Assembly (NCBI GenBank): GCA_019022495.1
Contig: JAFEKR010000003.1
Coordinates: 1,674,001 to 1,738,000, forward strand
Length of the DNA: 64,000 nt
From: Epichloe hybrida
Taxonomy: Eukaryota; Ascomycota; Sordariomycetes; Hypocreales; Clavicipitaceae
Direction: 5' to 3'
Below are positions 14,301-25,246 of this stretch, piece after piece. A program made the position numbers and the translations under genes. Below the pieces are notes generated by a model. The model saw only the letters and a program-made list of their open reading frames with translations. It had not been told where the DNA came from and did not search any database. Every line of letters begins with the position of its first letter. Position 1 is the stretch's first letter.

Positions 14301-15840
14301 ATATAGCCTATACTATTCTTTATCTTAACTAGTCTATATAAAATTCCTTAGTATAAGATTTTATTCTTACTTATGCTTTCTAGTGTTACCTTTACTTTTA
14401 TTATATTCTTCTAGTCTTATTTTAATAATACCTTAGGGTAAATTATTAAATACTCCGCTCCTATATTAAATAGCGCTAGCACTACTAACTAGTAGTTATC
14501 TTACTATAGGGATACCTATATCCTTATTCTCTTATCTATAAGTTTCTTTATAGTAAGACTATTATCCTAGGCCTATACTAAACTAATTAGAATTTTATTT
14601 AGGTTTAAAGATTTATTACTACTATCTTTATACTTTTTAGTAGTATACTTATTACTCTTATAAATTAAGTAATTTAATACTTTATATCTATTTATACTAT
14701 ATCTAGGGCTACTATATTTATAGTATTTAAATAGCTTCTAGCCTATACTTTATTACTAGGAACCTTACTATAAGTTATCTATAAGGAAGCTAGAGTATTA
14801 TCTCTTATTATTCTTACTCTTTTTATTATAGCTTTTATTATAATTCTTTATTATAGATATTATTATAACTTTAGCTTTTTTACCTTAGCCCTATAGATAG
14901 CTCTAAGATATAAGGAACTCTTAGCTAACTATATACTACCTTATAGTGTTATTTAAGCTATTTAGGAATATTACTATTCTTAAATATAAGGGGATTTAGT
15001 TAAGTAATTTAGCTTTTACCTTTATTTAGAGTCTTAGGAAAGATTAGAAAGATTAATTATACTTTTACCTAAGGTTTAGTAATATTCTAGTAGCTTCTAA
15101 GTACCTTATATCTTTATTTATTATACTAGTATTTAGCTAAGATATAAATCTATCCTAGGTATAAGATATATAGTTAACTATCTTATTTACTATTATATAA
15201 TATATCTATTATTACTTTATATTATTAGCTAGGTAGCTACTAGTATATATTAACTTTATCCTATTATTCTAGAAAGTTCTTAGGTTTAACTAAAATAGTA
15301 TATTTAAATCTTATAGGTATACCTATAGATTCTTATAAGTATTTCCTTTATATATAGGTACCTTATACTATATTTTAATAAAGCTTTATAAGTATATAGT
15401 TATTATAAACTTAGTATTAGGTAAGAAACCTAGGAATATAGGATTTATTAGTATATTTATCTAAGGGGTAATTATAAGTCTTTTACCTAATCTAGCTAAT
15501 TATAAGTTTACTTTTATTTCTTTAAGCTATACTTCTATTTCTAAAATCTTTTATTTTATATAAGTATTATATAGCTAGGCTTATATAACCTTATATTACC
15601 TTTATAGCTAGTCTAGATTATTATTATTTCTAGATCTAGAGTTACTATATTAGTTAAGTAATATTTACTATACTTTATTATATTCTATAGTTAAAGTATT
15701 TAGGTTATTACTTAAGTACTATAAGTTTAAGGCTTCCTTACTAGGTAATATAAGTATATTCTAAGTAAATATCCTATAGCTCCTTTATATTTAAATCTAG
15801 CTAATAGTTTATTTTCCTAAAAGAGTTTAAGAGTTTAACT

Positions 15841-16107
15841 TATTATAACTATAGTAAGAGAGATATAAATAAAGTAAAGGCTAAGATTCTTAGTTATAAC
15901 TAAAGAGCTATTACTTAGGGGTAAGTATATAAAGGTCTTAAACTTTAACTTTCTATATCCCTTATAGGTAATCCTTATCTAAATACCCTACTATATATAT
16001 ATAGCTATCTAGTAGCTACTTAGTTATTTATATAACCTAAGGCTTATCTAAGGGCTCTATTATGTAACCGTCTTGTCCATGGCTCCCTAGCCTCCGTGCT
16101 CCTAATA
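15841..16107 (-). repeat. Gypsy 5' LTR (right copy)
   Basis: 267 bp, paired with 2877-3143. Its inner left edge is strongly RIP-mutated (TATTATAACTATAG against TGTCACGAATGTGG), while the outer right edge keeps GTCTTGTCCATGGC. Confidence 0.9.
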
Positions 16108-16112
16108 AGCTA

Positions 16113-16730
16113 TAACCACGCTACTATTAATTAGGTAAGCTAGGGTAACGTAAGCTAGGGTGACGTAAGCAGGTTACCTTACATATAACTTACCCTATAG
16201 CTATCTTTAATAGCGATTTTCTCTTTAGCTAAAGGTTATATAAAAGTTTTGTATATAGCAAATTAAAGCTAGAAGATAGGGCTTTCTTTTTATATAAGGT
16301 TATTTTTTAGACTAAAAGTTAGTGCATATAGGTTACTAGCTAGTATGGTAGTGAGTTGATTTTTTAGTTTTTACATATAAATAAATTTTATAGAAAATTA
16401 AAAGTCGCTTGTAAGACCCTTTTGGCAACCTAAATCTACTAATATAGTTAGTAAGTCTATAAGAGAAAGAAAATCTTTTTAACTAGCTAGATAGCTAGTT
16501 CTCTTAACTAATAATAGCCGCATTACCTATATAATATATCTAAAATCAATTCTATTACTTTATAAGATATTATAAAAGTAATCTAGATTAAATTCTATTA
16601 GTTAATAACTACTATAACCTTCTATTGCGTTACGTTAATTGATTTAACGTTGCGGCCCTATCGGTCCCTAACCGTAGAGCTTGCACCTGTACAGCTGTTG
16701 CTAGCTGGCAACTAGCTCCCTACATTTTAA
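16113..16730. other. AT-rich remnant, probably the rest of the Copia-1 LTR and flanking repeat
   Basis: After the right AGCTA duplication the sequence should resume the element entered by Gypsy at 2876. It begins with a small direct repeat of GTAAGCTAGGGT(A/G)AC units (16132-16165). A patch of normal base composition lies at 16620-16730, with intact CA and CG dinucleotides. I see no coding sequence and no clear LTR end. Confidence 0.4.
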
Positions 16731-17167
16731 AATATATAATAAGTAATATTTAGGTAAATTAAATAAAAACCTTTAAAATACTTATAAATAGCTTTATAAA
16801 GCTTTTATTAAGTTAAATATATAAGAACTTTTATTATAAAATTAGCTTAAAGGAAATTCTTACTTCATTATAATACTAGGGATTATTTATAATCTCTTTT
16901 TATACCTTAAATTATTAGCTTTAAAAAATATTTAAACTATAAGAATATATTAGAAAAAGCTTCCTAAAGTATTAAATATACAAGTAAAGGTTATATATTA
17001 ACTAAAATAAAATATTAGTAAAGATATATATATTAGAAGTACCTTTATAAACTAGTTACTACTATAGTATATTATATACCTTTTAGGTATAAAAGTTAGC
17101 TACTATTTGCACCTCTAATTAATTAAATAGAACACTTTTTATTATCTATCTACACCCTTACCTGACA
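16731..17167 (+). mobile_element. Truncated 3' end of a second Copia-2 copy with LTR
   Basis: Aligned to 10951-11390: the end of RNase H, the spacer and a 220-bp LTR (16948-17167) ending CCTGACA. RIP is far heavier here than in 5986-11390; even GGGGCGCGCAT reads as AGGTTATATAT. The homology starts abruptly at 16731 and no 5' part is present, so this is a truncated copy. No duplication is visible beside it. Confidence 0.85.
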
Positions 17168-19545
17168 CTAGACTTATACTCTTAAGCTCCCTTAAGGCCC
17201 TAAGGCCTTTAGATTAACCTCTATTAGGCCTTTTTACAAAGATCCTAATAAAGAAAGACCTCTTAAGAGCGCAGAGGACTAAGATACCCCTCTATAGCCT
17301 GCAACCACCCCTCCTGTTAATCCCCTAAGGCAAGGACCTAGAAGACCTTAAAAAAACCCTCCTATTATTATGTCTAATATTAATTACGTAGATTAAATAA
17401 AAGATAAGACTAATGTCTTTCTATTAGCTAAGGAAAACTCTAATCTTAAGCTTATAATCTAATTACATAAGGAAGGAATCATTAAGACCCCTAGTAAACC
17501 CTTTAAGCAGTCTACTAAAGCTAAAATTAATACTCTAATTAAATAAGGTATGTTTAAATTTATTAAGTATAATAAAAGAGAGTATAGTAGAACTTGAATT
17601 TTTAATTCCTATATTATTAATAAGGTAAAGGGTAAGATAATAGATTCGTACAAGAAGTTAAGGCTTATAATCTAATGCTATAGCAATAAAGAGAAGCTAG
17701 CGATTCTCACATAGGCCCTAATAATCTAACGAGCTAGCTAGCGATTAATCCTCGCGATAACACCTACGTTATTATTACTAGGCCTTATCCTCTAGCTTCA
17801 TAACATTATATAGGCCTATATACAAGCACGAACGCTTCTTAGTCGTATAATCCTAGCCTAAATCCCTATCTAAATCCATTACCTATACCCTATAGGTATA
17901 ATAGTATAAGTAATTAAGCCTCTATATAGTATTATAGAAGCTAGCACTTACTAGTAGGTAATATATTATTATTACTATAGAGAAATGCTCTAGATAATAA
18001 CCTTTATATTTAACCCGTGCTTACTTATAATAACAAAGGAGAACCTAACCTTCGCGTGTATAGGGATGCAAACCAATAATATAATTAGACTATCTAACCG
18101 TAAGTTCTCTTAATAAGAGAAAGATTAATTAAAAGCTACTTCTTTTACTACTAAACTAAAGTAAATCCTTTCTATAAGGAACCTACTAACCTTTAATAGT
18201 AGTATTATTACTCTTAAAAATAATGTAATTACGCTAAGGTAGAAAGGCTAGAGTAGAAAGCTTTAATTAATCCTACTAACTAATTCAAAACAGGCATACA
18301 TAGAACAATAAGCTTAAGGCGCGTATATTACCTTAATCTACTAGCCTAAAGCCTATTTTAACCTCTCTATTACTACATAACACTAAGACCCATTATCCTA
18401 AGATATAAAGAACCTGAATTAACAAATTCAATAGTAAATCAATAATCTAGACTAAGAATTAAGGTTTATACCATTTAATCTTAAGAAGGCAAAACTTTTC
18501 GTATTTATAGATAAATTATTTGCTAATAACTAAGACCTTACTTCTTAACTAGGCTACGTGCTTATCCTAGCTAGTGAAGTCTAAAAAGAAGGCACCTTTA
18601 TAATCTAAGGTAACATTATATACTATAGCTTTACTAAGAGCAAGAGAGTCATAAGAAGTATACTTACCTCTAAGATTTATAGCATAGTTACTAGTGCTAA
18701 TATAGCTTATGTAATCTTAATAACGCTTAGGTTAATTACACACTAATTAAACCTCCCTATAATTCCTATTATTATCTATACTAATTTATACTCTTTATAT
18801 AAATACCTTATTAAGCTTAGTACTATAAAAGAGAAGCGCCTTATAATTAACATCATAGCTCTTTATTAATCATACGAGCGATAAGAGATCTGCGAGATGA
18901 GATAGATTAATAGGAATAATAACCTTGCTAATGCATTCACGAAGGCATTACTAAATAAGGCATTTAAGAGGTTTATTACAAGTAATAAAGTAACTATTAG
19001 AATAGAAGGGTTGGTTACGTAATCATAGCTCTTATGTTAATCTAACGAGATTAAAGGTGTTAAGATTAGGCCTACTTATCCTTATATAGGCTTACGGATT
19101 AGGTGTTATCTTTCGTTACGCCCCTTTCCCCTGCTCTTTTCTTATAATATTATCCATAATTATTTAATCTCACTTATTTATTAATTCTTTTTTAATTATC
19201 TTATTAATATTATATATTAATAGTTATGTTAAAAAGAGAGAGTTTCTAGTATTAGAACAAGCATAATATTAACAAGGCTACGCGCCTCTAGTTAGCTAGG
19301 CGCGTTGCATCGCGGACTCACATGTCTAGCCTAACCGCAGCGCGGTTAGTATTAGCATATGTAGCCTCTTTGCTAATAACCCTAATTAAGGCCCCTTTTC
19401 CTATAATAAATAGCGTACCCTCTTTGCTTCTATTTAATCCCTCTTTTGCTTGCTAAGATAGACTAGAATATATAATAATTATATGCACTTTAGTCCACCC
19501 CGAAAACCCTACGCGTAGGTCAATGGTATCCTGTAAATACCAACA
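17168..19545 (+). mobile_element. Ty1/Copia relic (Copia-3), pol 3' half plus probable 3' LTR
   Basis: Plus-strand translation through stops gives a different Copia clade. Recognisable are a VDEIK-like entry to the reverse transcriptase near 17.6 kb, TLxxQRASQRLILA near 17.73 kb, a GMQTDD-type catalytic site now GMQTNN (18066-18080), and the RNase H end INRNNNLANAFTKALLNKA near 18.9 kb. A candidate LTR starts TGTTAAGATTAGG at 19058, just after the pol end, and could run to CCAACA at 19545, where Gypsy homology begins. An alternative LTR start is TGTTAAAAAG at 19227. Confidence 0.75.
19058..19545 (+). repeat. Probable Copia-3 3' LTR
   Basis: Begins TG and ends CA, follows the pol end and a short purine stretch (AGATTAAAGG), and contains a TATA-like stretch near 19408. 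The part from about 19260 onward keeps many CA and CG dinucleotides and so has escaped most RIP. There is no second copy in the window to fix its ends. Confidence 0.5.
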
Positions 19546-21454
19546 GTATTTAACTAGTGGAGTTTAAGCTAGAGCCTAGCAAACTTATAGTATTTAAAGA
19601 ACTCTAAAAGAAGTTCTAGGAGGCACTAATCTTAGTGCACTTTAACCTACTTTATTTGCTAAGAGTAAAGACAGACGTATCTAGTTACGCAATTAGACCT
19701 ATACTTATAATATTAGTGCTAGGTAGCTAGCACCTAGTGGTGTATTTTTTAAGGAAGTTAACTAATATTAAACTTTACTACTTAACCCTAAATACTAAGT
19801 TATTAGTAATCTAAGAGGCATTTTAAGCCTAGAGATATTACCTTATGTATTTAACTTATTAGATTATAGTTATTATAAACTATTTAAATTATACGTACCT
19901 AGCTATAAAGCTAAAGCTATCTAGTAGGTAGGTAATAGCGTTAGATAAGCTCTATTTGTTTAATTTTAGGATTAAATATTATATAAGTAAGCTAAACCTT
20001 ACTAATACCTTATTAAGAAGAGTAAATTATATTAGTAAGGAGTATAAGGTAAATGCTATATCCTTATAACTACCTAACTTCTTAGCTAAGTTTTTAGATA
20101 CTAAGTAGTAAGGGCACTATATATATAATAGTGTAGTTATAGGCCCTAAGGTTATATTACTTAGTGTAGTTAATAGTTTATTATAAAAGCGCTATAAGGG
20201 CTATTTAAGCCTCTAGGGTTTTAAGAAGATATAACTTTATTATATTATTAAGGAACCTAATAGTCCTGCAAAGCCTATAAGTAGTATACTAACTAGGTCT
20301 GCTTATTATAAGTAGTAAGGTTACGCCTTATCTATGTTTTCTAATATTTCTATAAGTCTAGCAAGCTTATAGGTTAGGAGTCTAGCTAGGTTAGTAGTTA
20401 GTAAGTAGCATAGGCGCCCCCTTAAAACGCTACTTAGCTATAATTTATCTATAAGTCTAAAAGCATACTATAAGCTAGCCACTTATAGTAGTATTATAGT
20501 AAGAATATAGGTAGTCTAGTAAACCTCTTCTAAGTTTGTATATAATGCTTATCCTATATACATAAAATTAAAGACTTTAATTTAAGTTATATTATTTTAA
20601 GTATAGTAAGGTAATAACTTTACTATAGGTTAGAGGAAGCTACTTAAGAGTAGTAACTTAGAAGTATTATAGATATAGTCTATTAGGCCCTCTAAGCTAT
20701 TAATATTTAAGAATAGAGTTTTTATTCTAGTTAGTATAAGAAAGGAAGTTATACTACTTACTTATAATAACCTAGTAGTAAGCTACTAGGGAGTTAGTAA
20801 GACCCTCTATTAGATTATAAGTTAGTATTACTAGCTAATAATAAAGAAAGACACTAAGTTATATATATAAACTTACGTAAGCTACTAGACTTTAAAGCTA
20901 AGGCACTATAAACCTTATAGTAAGCTAGCTATACTACTAGTGCTTAATTAGCCTTTTTAAGAATTATTAATAGACTTTATTACAGGGCTACTCCCTATAA
21001 AAGATATAAACTAGACTTATAATATAATCTTAGTTATTATAAACTATTTTACAAAATATAGTATTTACATCCTTATTTTAACACGCATAACTAGTAATAG
21101 GTTAGCTACTATATTCTTAGAATATATTTTTAGGGATTATAGCGCTCTAGAGGGTATTATTATAGACTATAGTTTAACCTTTACTAGTGGGTTTTAGATA
21201 ACCTTTTACTATCTTATTATAACTAAGTAGTAACTAAGCACTATATTTTACTTATAAATAAATAGTTAGATAGAATGTCTAAACTAAGTTTTAGAGCACT
21301 ATTTAAAAGCCTTTACATACTTTTAACTAAACTAATTAGGCTAATAACCTTTTAATAGTATAGTTTACGTATAATATAAGCGCTTATTTAACTTATAGCT
21401 ACACCCTAGCTAAGGTACTATAAGGCTATAACCCTAGGGGACTATAATAAGTAG
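19546..21454 (+). mobile_element. Inverted, truncated 1.9-kb Gypsy fragment (RNase H to integrase)
   Basis: This is the reverse complement of the minus-strand Gypsy: 19546 corresponds to 12950 and 21454 to 5633. Without the nested Copia the two stretches have the same length within a base or so. It encodes the degraded RNase H (ELQKKFQEALILVHFNLLY-like) and integrase (LLIDFITGLLP, KYSIYI, LEHYLKAF). It carries the un-interrupted target site of the Copia-2 insertion (GGTTAGCTAC at 21100-21109), so Copia-2 entered only the other copy. The right end is a clean break against unique DNA. Confidence 0.9.
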
Positions 21455-22205
21455 CGGTACCGAACAAGTTTCGGAACTGTCTCGTTGGGGGTTCCTCGTT
21501 TGCCAGGGCCAGAACTTCTGTATGGGAGCTGGCGCTATTCGAGGTGTCCGCGTTTCCCGGTGCTCCGGTGATGCGCTTGTTGTCTGCGAGGTGGGACCGT
21601 TCGATCGCATTGTCAATGTCACATTTCTGGCGTTTAGGGCCTCGACTGTCGTGGTGATCTGGGAGAAACATGGGCTTGATATTTGAACTCGGAGATGAAG
21701 AGTCCAGATCATGCTGGTACGGGCCACAACACACTCTCGGACGGCGTGAATGCGTCGACGGCGTGAATGCAACAGGGGGATGCTCTGATCGTGTAAGCAC
21801 TTGGTTCTGAAAATTGTTCCTGTCGCCGCTGCAGAGGTTAGTTACGTACATGAAAGCTTTCTGGAACACTTCTGCACGCGGTTCACCTTTTTCAACTCAC
21901 GCGCAACTACCCGGGGAACAAGTTGTTCCCGGTTTCAGCATATGCTTGTCCTGGGCGGTAGCGGTAGTCAACTCCTGGAAGAAGCCGAGTCCGACATGGC
22001 CGGGCGCAGCTTGAGGGACGGTAACATCCAAGTCATGACCCAGCTGTGGTGGATCGCACAGGCTGTAAGAATTCGCATTGCCAAAGCTCCAATCATCGAC
22101 CAAAGCATCGTAGACGACGCCATCGACCAACGGCAGAGGTGGCTGAGGCACAACTGCCACTGAATCGGAAACCGGGTGGAAATGACTTGAATGAGGAGTG
22201 TTCAT
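21455..22205 (-). pseudogene. Two-exon host gene with 3' end lost at the transposon junction
   Basis: Exon 1 runs from ATG at 22205 to 21901. A 72-nt intron (21900-21829) has donor GTGAGT, branch TAACTAAC and acceptor CTGCAG. Exon 2 starts at 21828 and stays in the same frame to the Gypsy boundary at 21454. About 235 host codons remain, followed by ten codons read from transposon DNA to a stop at 21426. The protein is Pro/Ser-rich and polar, with a GPKRQKCDIDNAIERSHL segment, and I do not recognise a domain. The well-formed intron joining two frames is good evidence for a genuine gene. Its original C-terminus and function are unknown. It may be dead or may give a truncated protein. Confidence 0.6.
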
Positions 22206-23167
22206 GGTGCGAATTGGGAAGCGCCCACTTTGACGCGTAAATAACAGGGCAATCGGTCCTATCTCTGTTCAAGATGGTTGGTGGTGGTTGTTTCGCACGA
22301 TCTTTTGGATATCGAGAGCTGTACAACTTTCACGCGCAGGACTCGCTCGACGTCGGCGTGATTTAAAGCAGCAAGCACACGGCACAAACGGAAGGATGGG
22401 ACTGCCGATCTAATTGATGTTCTGACTCCGCGGTGACAAGTTCCATGCCCATGTTCCCTGGGCAAAACGGCGGTTTGTCGACGGCGGCAGCCGCCACGGT
22501 TGGCAAACGAAGGCAGGTATGCGGCATGCGGCATGCGGCATGTGGCATGTGGCCGGGAGTCCGTGTTCTTGTACTCCGTTATAGACACGATTTGGGCATT
22601 GGGGGCTCAAGGGGCTGCCGCCTTGCTGTCTATGGGTTGAACGACGTTGAAACCAGGAGGCATCGATGGGCGTTGACGTAATGTATGCACCCGGAGTACA
22701 TGTCTTGCCTCAAGCCAAACGGAATTGTTCCGCGCCACGCTTCTGAGCTTGAAGAATCGTCTAAAGGCCACTTGAGCCAATGAATGGCCAAAGGTGATGG
22801 GCGGTGTGGATTACGGGCGCAGATACATGTATGTATATCATCCCATGATCCATCCCTTGTGCCCTTGTGCCTTGTACATCCGGGATGCCTTCGCATAAAT
22901 GCGGGATTACAGTGGGTCACAGCGGCTTGCCACCTGCCCACAACCTTGCAAACTTCCGTTGGCGTGCCCGTGCGCCAATGGGCTGGCTCTCTTTAATCTC
23001 CGGCCCGACCTGTCCGACGCCTTATTGGCTGGCGGCTGGCTGGCTGGCTTACTCCGAGTGCGTCCATGACAACTACGTTCATCTCTTTGCGCAAACACCG
23101 AGAGCGCATCAAGAAACCTCTTCCACACACACACCTGCTCCGGATTGCGAACCGATTTGCTGTCAAC
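22206..23167. other. Intergenic, divergent promoters; short tandem repeat
   Basis: Base composition is normal and no supported gene is present. Five copies of a 7-bp unit lie at 22519-22553: three ATGCGGC, then two ATGTGGC. A GGCTGGCTGGCTGGC run lies near 23033-23048. Short overlapping frames on both strands show no splice continuity or family resemblance. Confidence 0.6.
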
Positions 23168-24861
23168 ATGGCAGACAATGCCCATGAGAAGGGGAGCAAT
23201 TCCCTTCAACAGCCGCAAAGCGATGCCTCGGAGCACACAGACGAAGAGAATGACGTCAAATGCCCAGCCCATACCACAGACAAGCGTCTGATGATGAAGA
23301 TTGATCTCCATGTACTGCCATTTCTCTGCATCATGTACTTGCTGGCATTCCTTGGTAAGATTCTGAAATTCCGACAGACCGATTTGAAATTATCGTTCTG
23401 GAACCTTGGGACAAGAAACCACCCCTCGAACGAGTGTTGCTTATCACAGCTACGCAAACAGATAGAGTCAACATTGCCAACGCAAAAATCTACCATTTAC
23501 GAGAAGACCTTGACATGCTGAACCCGCCTTCGAGGTTCAACACGGCCATTGTCATCTTCTTCGTGCCCTACGTTCTTTTCGAGATCCCGTCGAATATTCT
23601 CCTCAAGAAATTCAAACCCTCTACCTGGCTGTCGCTCAACATGTTCCTGTTCGGGCTGACCACGATGCTGCAAGGAGTCGTCCAAAACTACGCAGGGTTA
23701 TTGACGGCTCGATTTTTCCTCGGCCTGTTCGAGACGGGCATGTTTCCAGGAGGTGAGACCACTTCCCCGTTCTCCTGTCGACATGTTGTCCACACCAAGG
23801 CAAGAATCATCGAATGAAACCAACACAGGATGTGGCAATACCCAGCCTTTTACCTCATCGGCATGTGGTATCGTCGACATGAAGCCCAACGACGGTATTC
23901 CTTCTTTTTCAACAGCACGACTCTCGCGGGCGCCTTTGGTGGACTACTTGCCGCGGCCATAGGCAAAATGAGCGGTCTGCGAGGATACAGCGGCTGGCGC
24001 TGGATCTTCATCCTCGAGGGGGGCGTCACTGTGCTGGCCAGCTTCTTCTTCTACTTCTGGCTGCCCAACTTCCCAGAACAAGCAAAGTGGCTCCGGGAGG
24101 ATGAACGCCAATACGTCGCCGCCAAGCTGCGTCTCGACCAGGGAAGAGCCGGGATCGAGCGCAAAATCACCCCCCGCGACGTCGGCAACGTCTTCAAAGA
24201 CTACAAGGTCATCATCGGCGGCTTCATGTACCTCGGCCTCATCGTGCCGGCCTACGGCTACGCCTACTTCGCGCCGAGCATCATCAGCACCTATGGCTAC
24301 AGTCCGACCCAGACGCAGCTGCGAAGCGTGCCGCCGTGGGCCGTCGCCTTTGGCTTCTCCATGCTCGTCGCCTTCGTCTCAGACAAGGTCCGGCACCGCG
24401 CGCTCTTCGCCATCTTCTCCGTGTGCGTCGCCATTGCTGGTTTCGCCATCCTCCGCGCCGTCAACGACAACACCAATCTGCAGTACGCGGCCCTCTTCCT
24501 GGCCGCCATGGGCGCGTACACGGCCATGCCCATCATCGTGTGCTGGTTCAACATGAATCTGGGGGGCCACCATCGCCGAGCTGTCGGGAGCGCATGGCAG
24601 GTCGGCTTCGGCAACCTGGGTGGCATCATAGCCGCTTTCGTCTTCGAGCAGGACAAGGGCGGCATATCTGACTACAGTCTCGGGTACAGCTGCTGCATTG
24701 GGTTCTGCTGCGTCTCCATCTTGGCGTGCGCCGTCTACGCGCTCGGGTGTCGGAAGGCCAACAATGACCGTAGAAATGGCGAGAAAGATGTGCGGCACTT
24801 GACGGAGGACGAGAAGGTTGCGCTCGGCGATCTGAACCCTAGCTATCGGTATTTGCTGTAA
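23168..24861 (+). CDS. MFS transporter, anion:cation symporter (ACS) family
   Basis: Exons 23168-23354, 23462-23752 and 23846-24861 give 497 residues. Intron 1 splices G|AT to restore FLDRVNIANAK. Intron 2 splices G|CC to restore GMFPGAFYLIGMWYRRHEAQ. These are the two family hallmarks: the loop after membrane segment 1, and segment 4 with the following loop. About 12 membrane segments are visible, with a polar cytosolic N-terminus (residues 1-45) and a central loop near residues 230-260. Relatives in yeast and filamentous fungi (Dal5, Tna1 and allied permeases) take up organic anions such as allantoate, nicotinate or tartrate by proton symport at the plasma membrane. The substrate cannot be read from sequence. 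It is the first intact gene beside the transposon block, and its coding sequence is undamaged. Confidence 0.9.
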
Positions 24862-25246
24862 ATTATGGAATCATGTACTGGAACCTAGTGCTGTATGTAT
24901 AATGAATGCCACTGTTGCACTTGAAGTCTCGACAACAATCCTATACACGTACACTGATGACATCGTGTTGGTTTCTTGCTCGGTGCGCCACAATAACTGA
25001 ATTTTGCCTATTTTCCAGCAAGTGGTCGACGTTTCCCCACTAATGGACCGGACCCGTGTCTGACATGTGGGCCTCCCCCTCTTCACCCCCAAACTGCTGA
25101 TGATTCTACATACTTTCGCGTCATTCACCGGGGCTTACGAAGACCATAAATCGTCGCGGTACCCAATCGGGTCATCTTTTGATCGTTGGCTAGGCCTCGT
25201 ATCCATCTTCATTCACGAGAAACAGTGGCTGGCATACTAAAATACA
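24862..25246. other. Intergenic between MFS transporter and GNAT gene
   Basis: Holds the 3' region of the transporter and the 5' region of the acetyltransferase gene. I see no further gene or repeat. Confidence 0.6.

Larger units (their letters stand above)
2877..16107 (-). mobile_element. Full-length Ty3/Gypsy LTR retrotransposon, RIP-inactivated and carrying a nested Copia
   Basis: Two direct repeats of 267 bp (2877-3143 and 15841-16107) bound the element, and AGCTA is duplicated outside (2872-2876 and 16108-16112). Read on the minus strand, the LTR starts TATTAG (RIP form of TGTTAG) and ends TGACA. A polypurine tract AGGGGGGTAG lies against the left LTR (3144-3156). The minus strand encodes degraded gag/protease (about 14.0-15.8 kb), reverse transcriptase (13.0-13.9 kb, catalytic YLDD changed to YLNN at 13271-13282), RNase H (about 12.6-12.95 kb) and integrase (12.2 kb to 11391, continuing 5985 to 5.6 kb). 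A Copia element occupies 5986-11390. Without it the Gypsy is about 7.8 kb. It is non-autonomous now. Confidence 0.92.

Noticed and set aside
19227..19545. Solo LTR of a separate element starting TGTTAAAAAG
   Set aside because: The flanks (AGTTA left, GTATT right) do not match as a target duplication. The sequence is more simply the right part of the Copia-3 LTR beginning at 19058, though this is not settled.
1..21454. Telomere or subtelomere
   Set aside because: No TTAGGG arrays or telomere-linked helicase are visible. The AT-rich block is explained by RIP-mutated retrotransposons. A pericentromeric location cannot be excluded.
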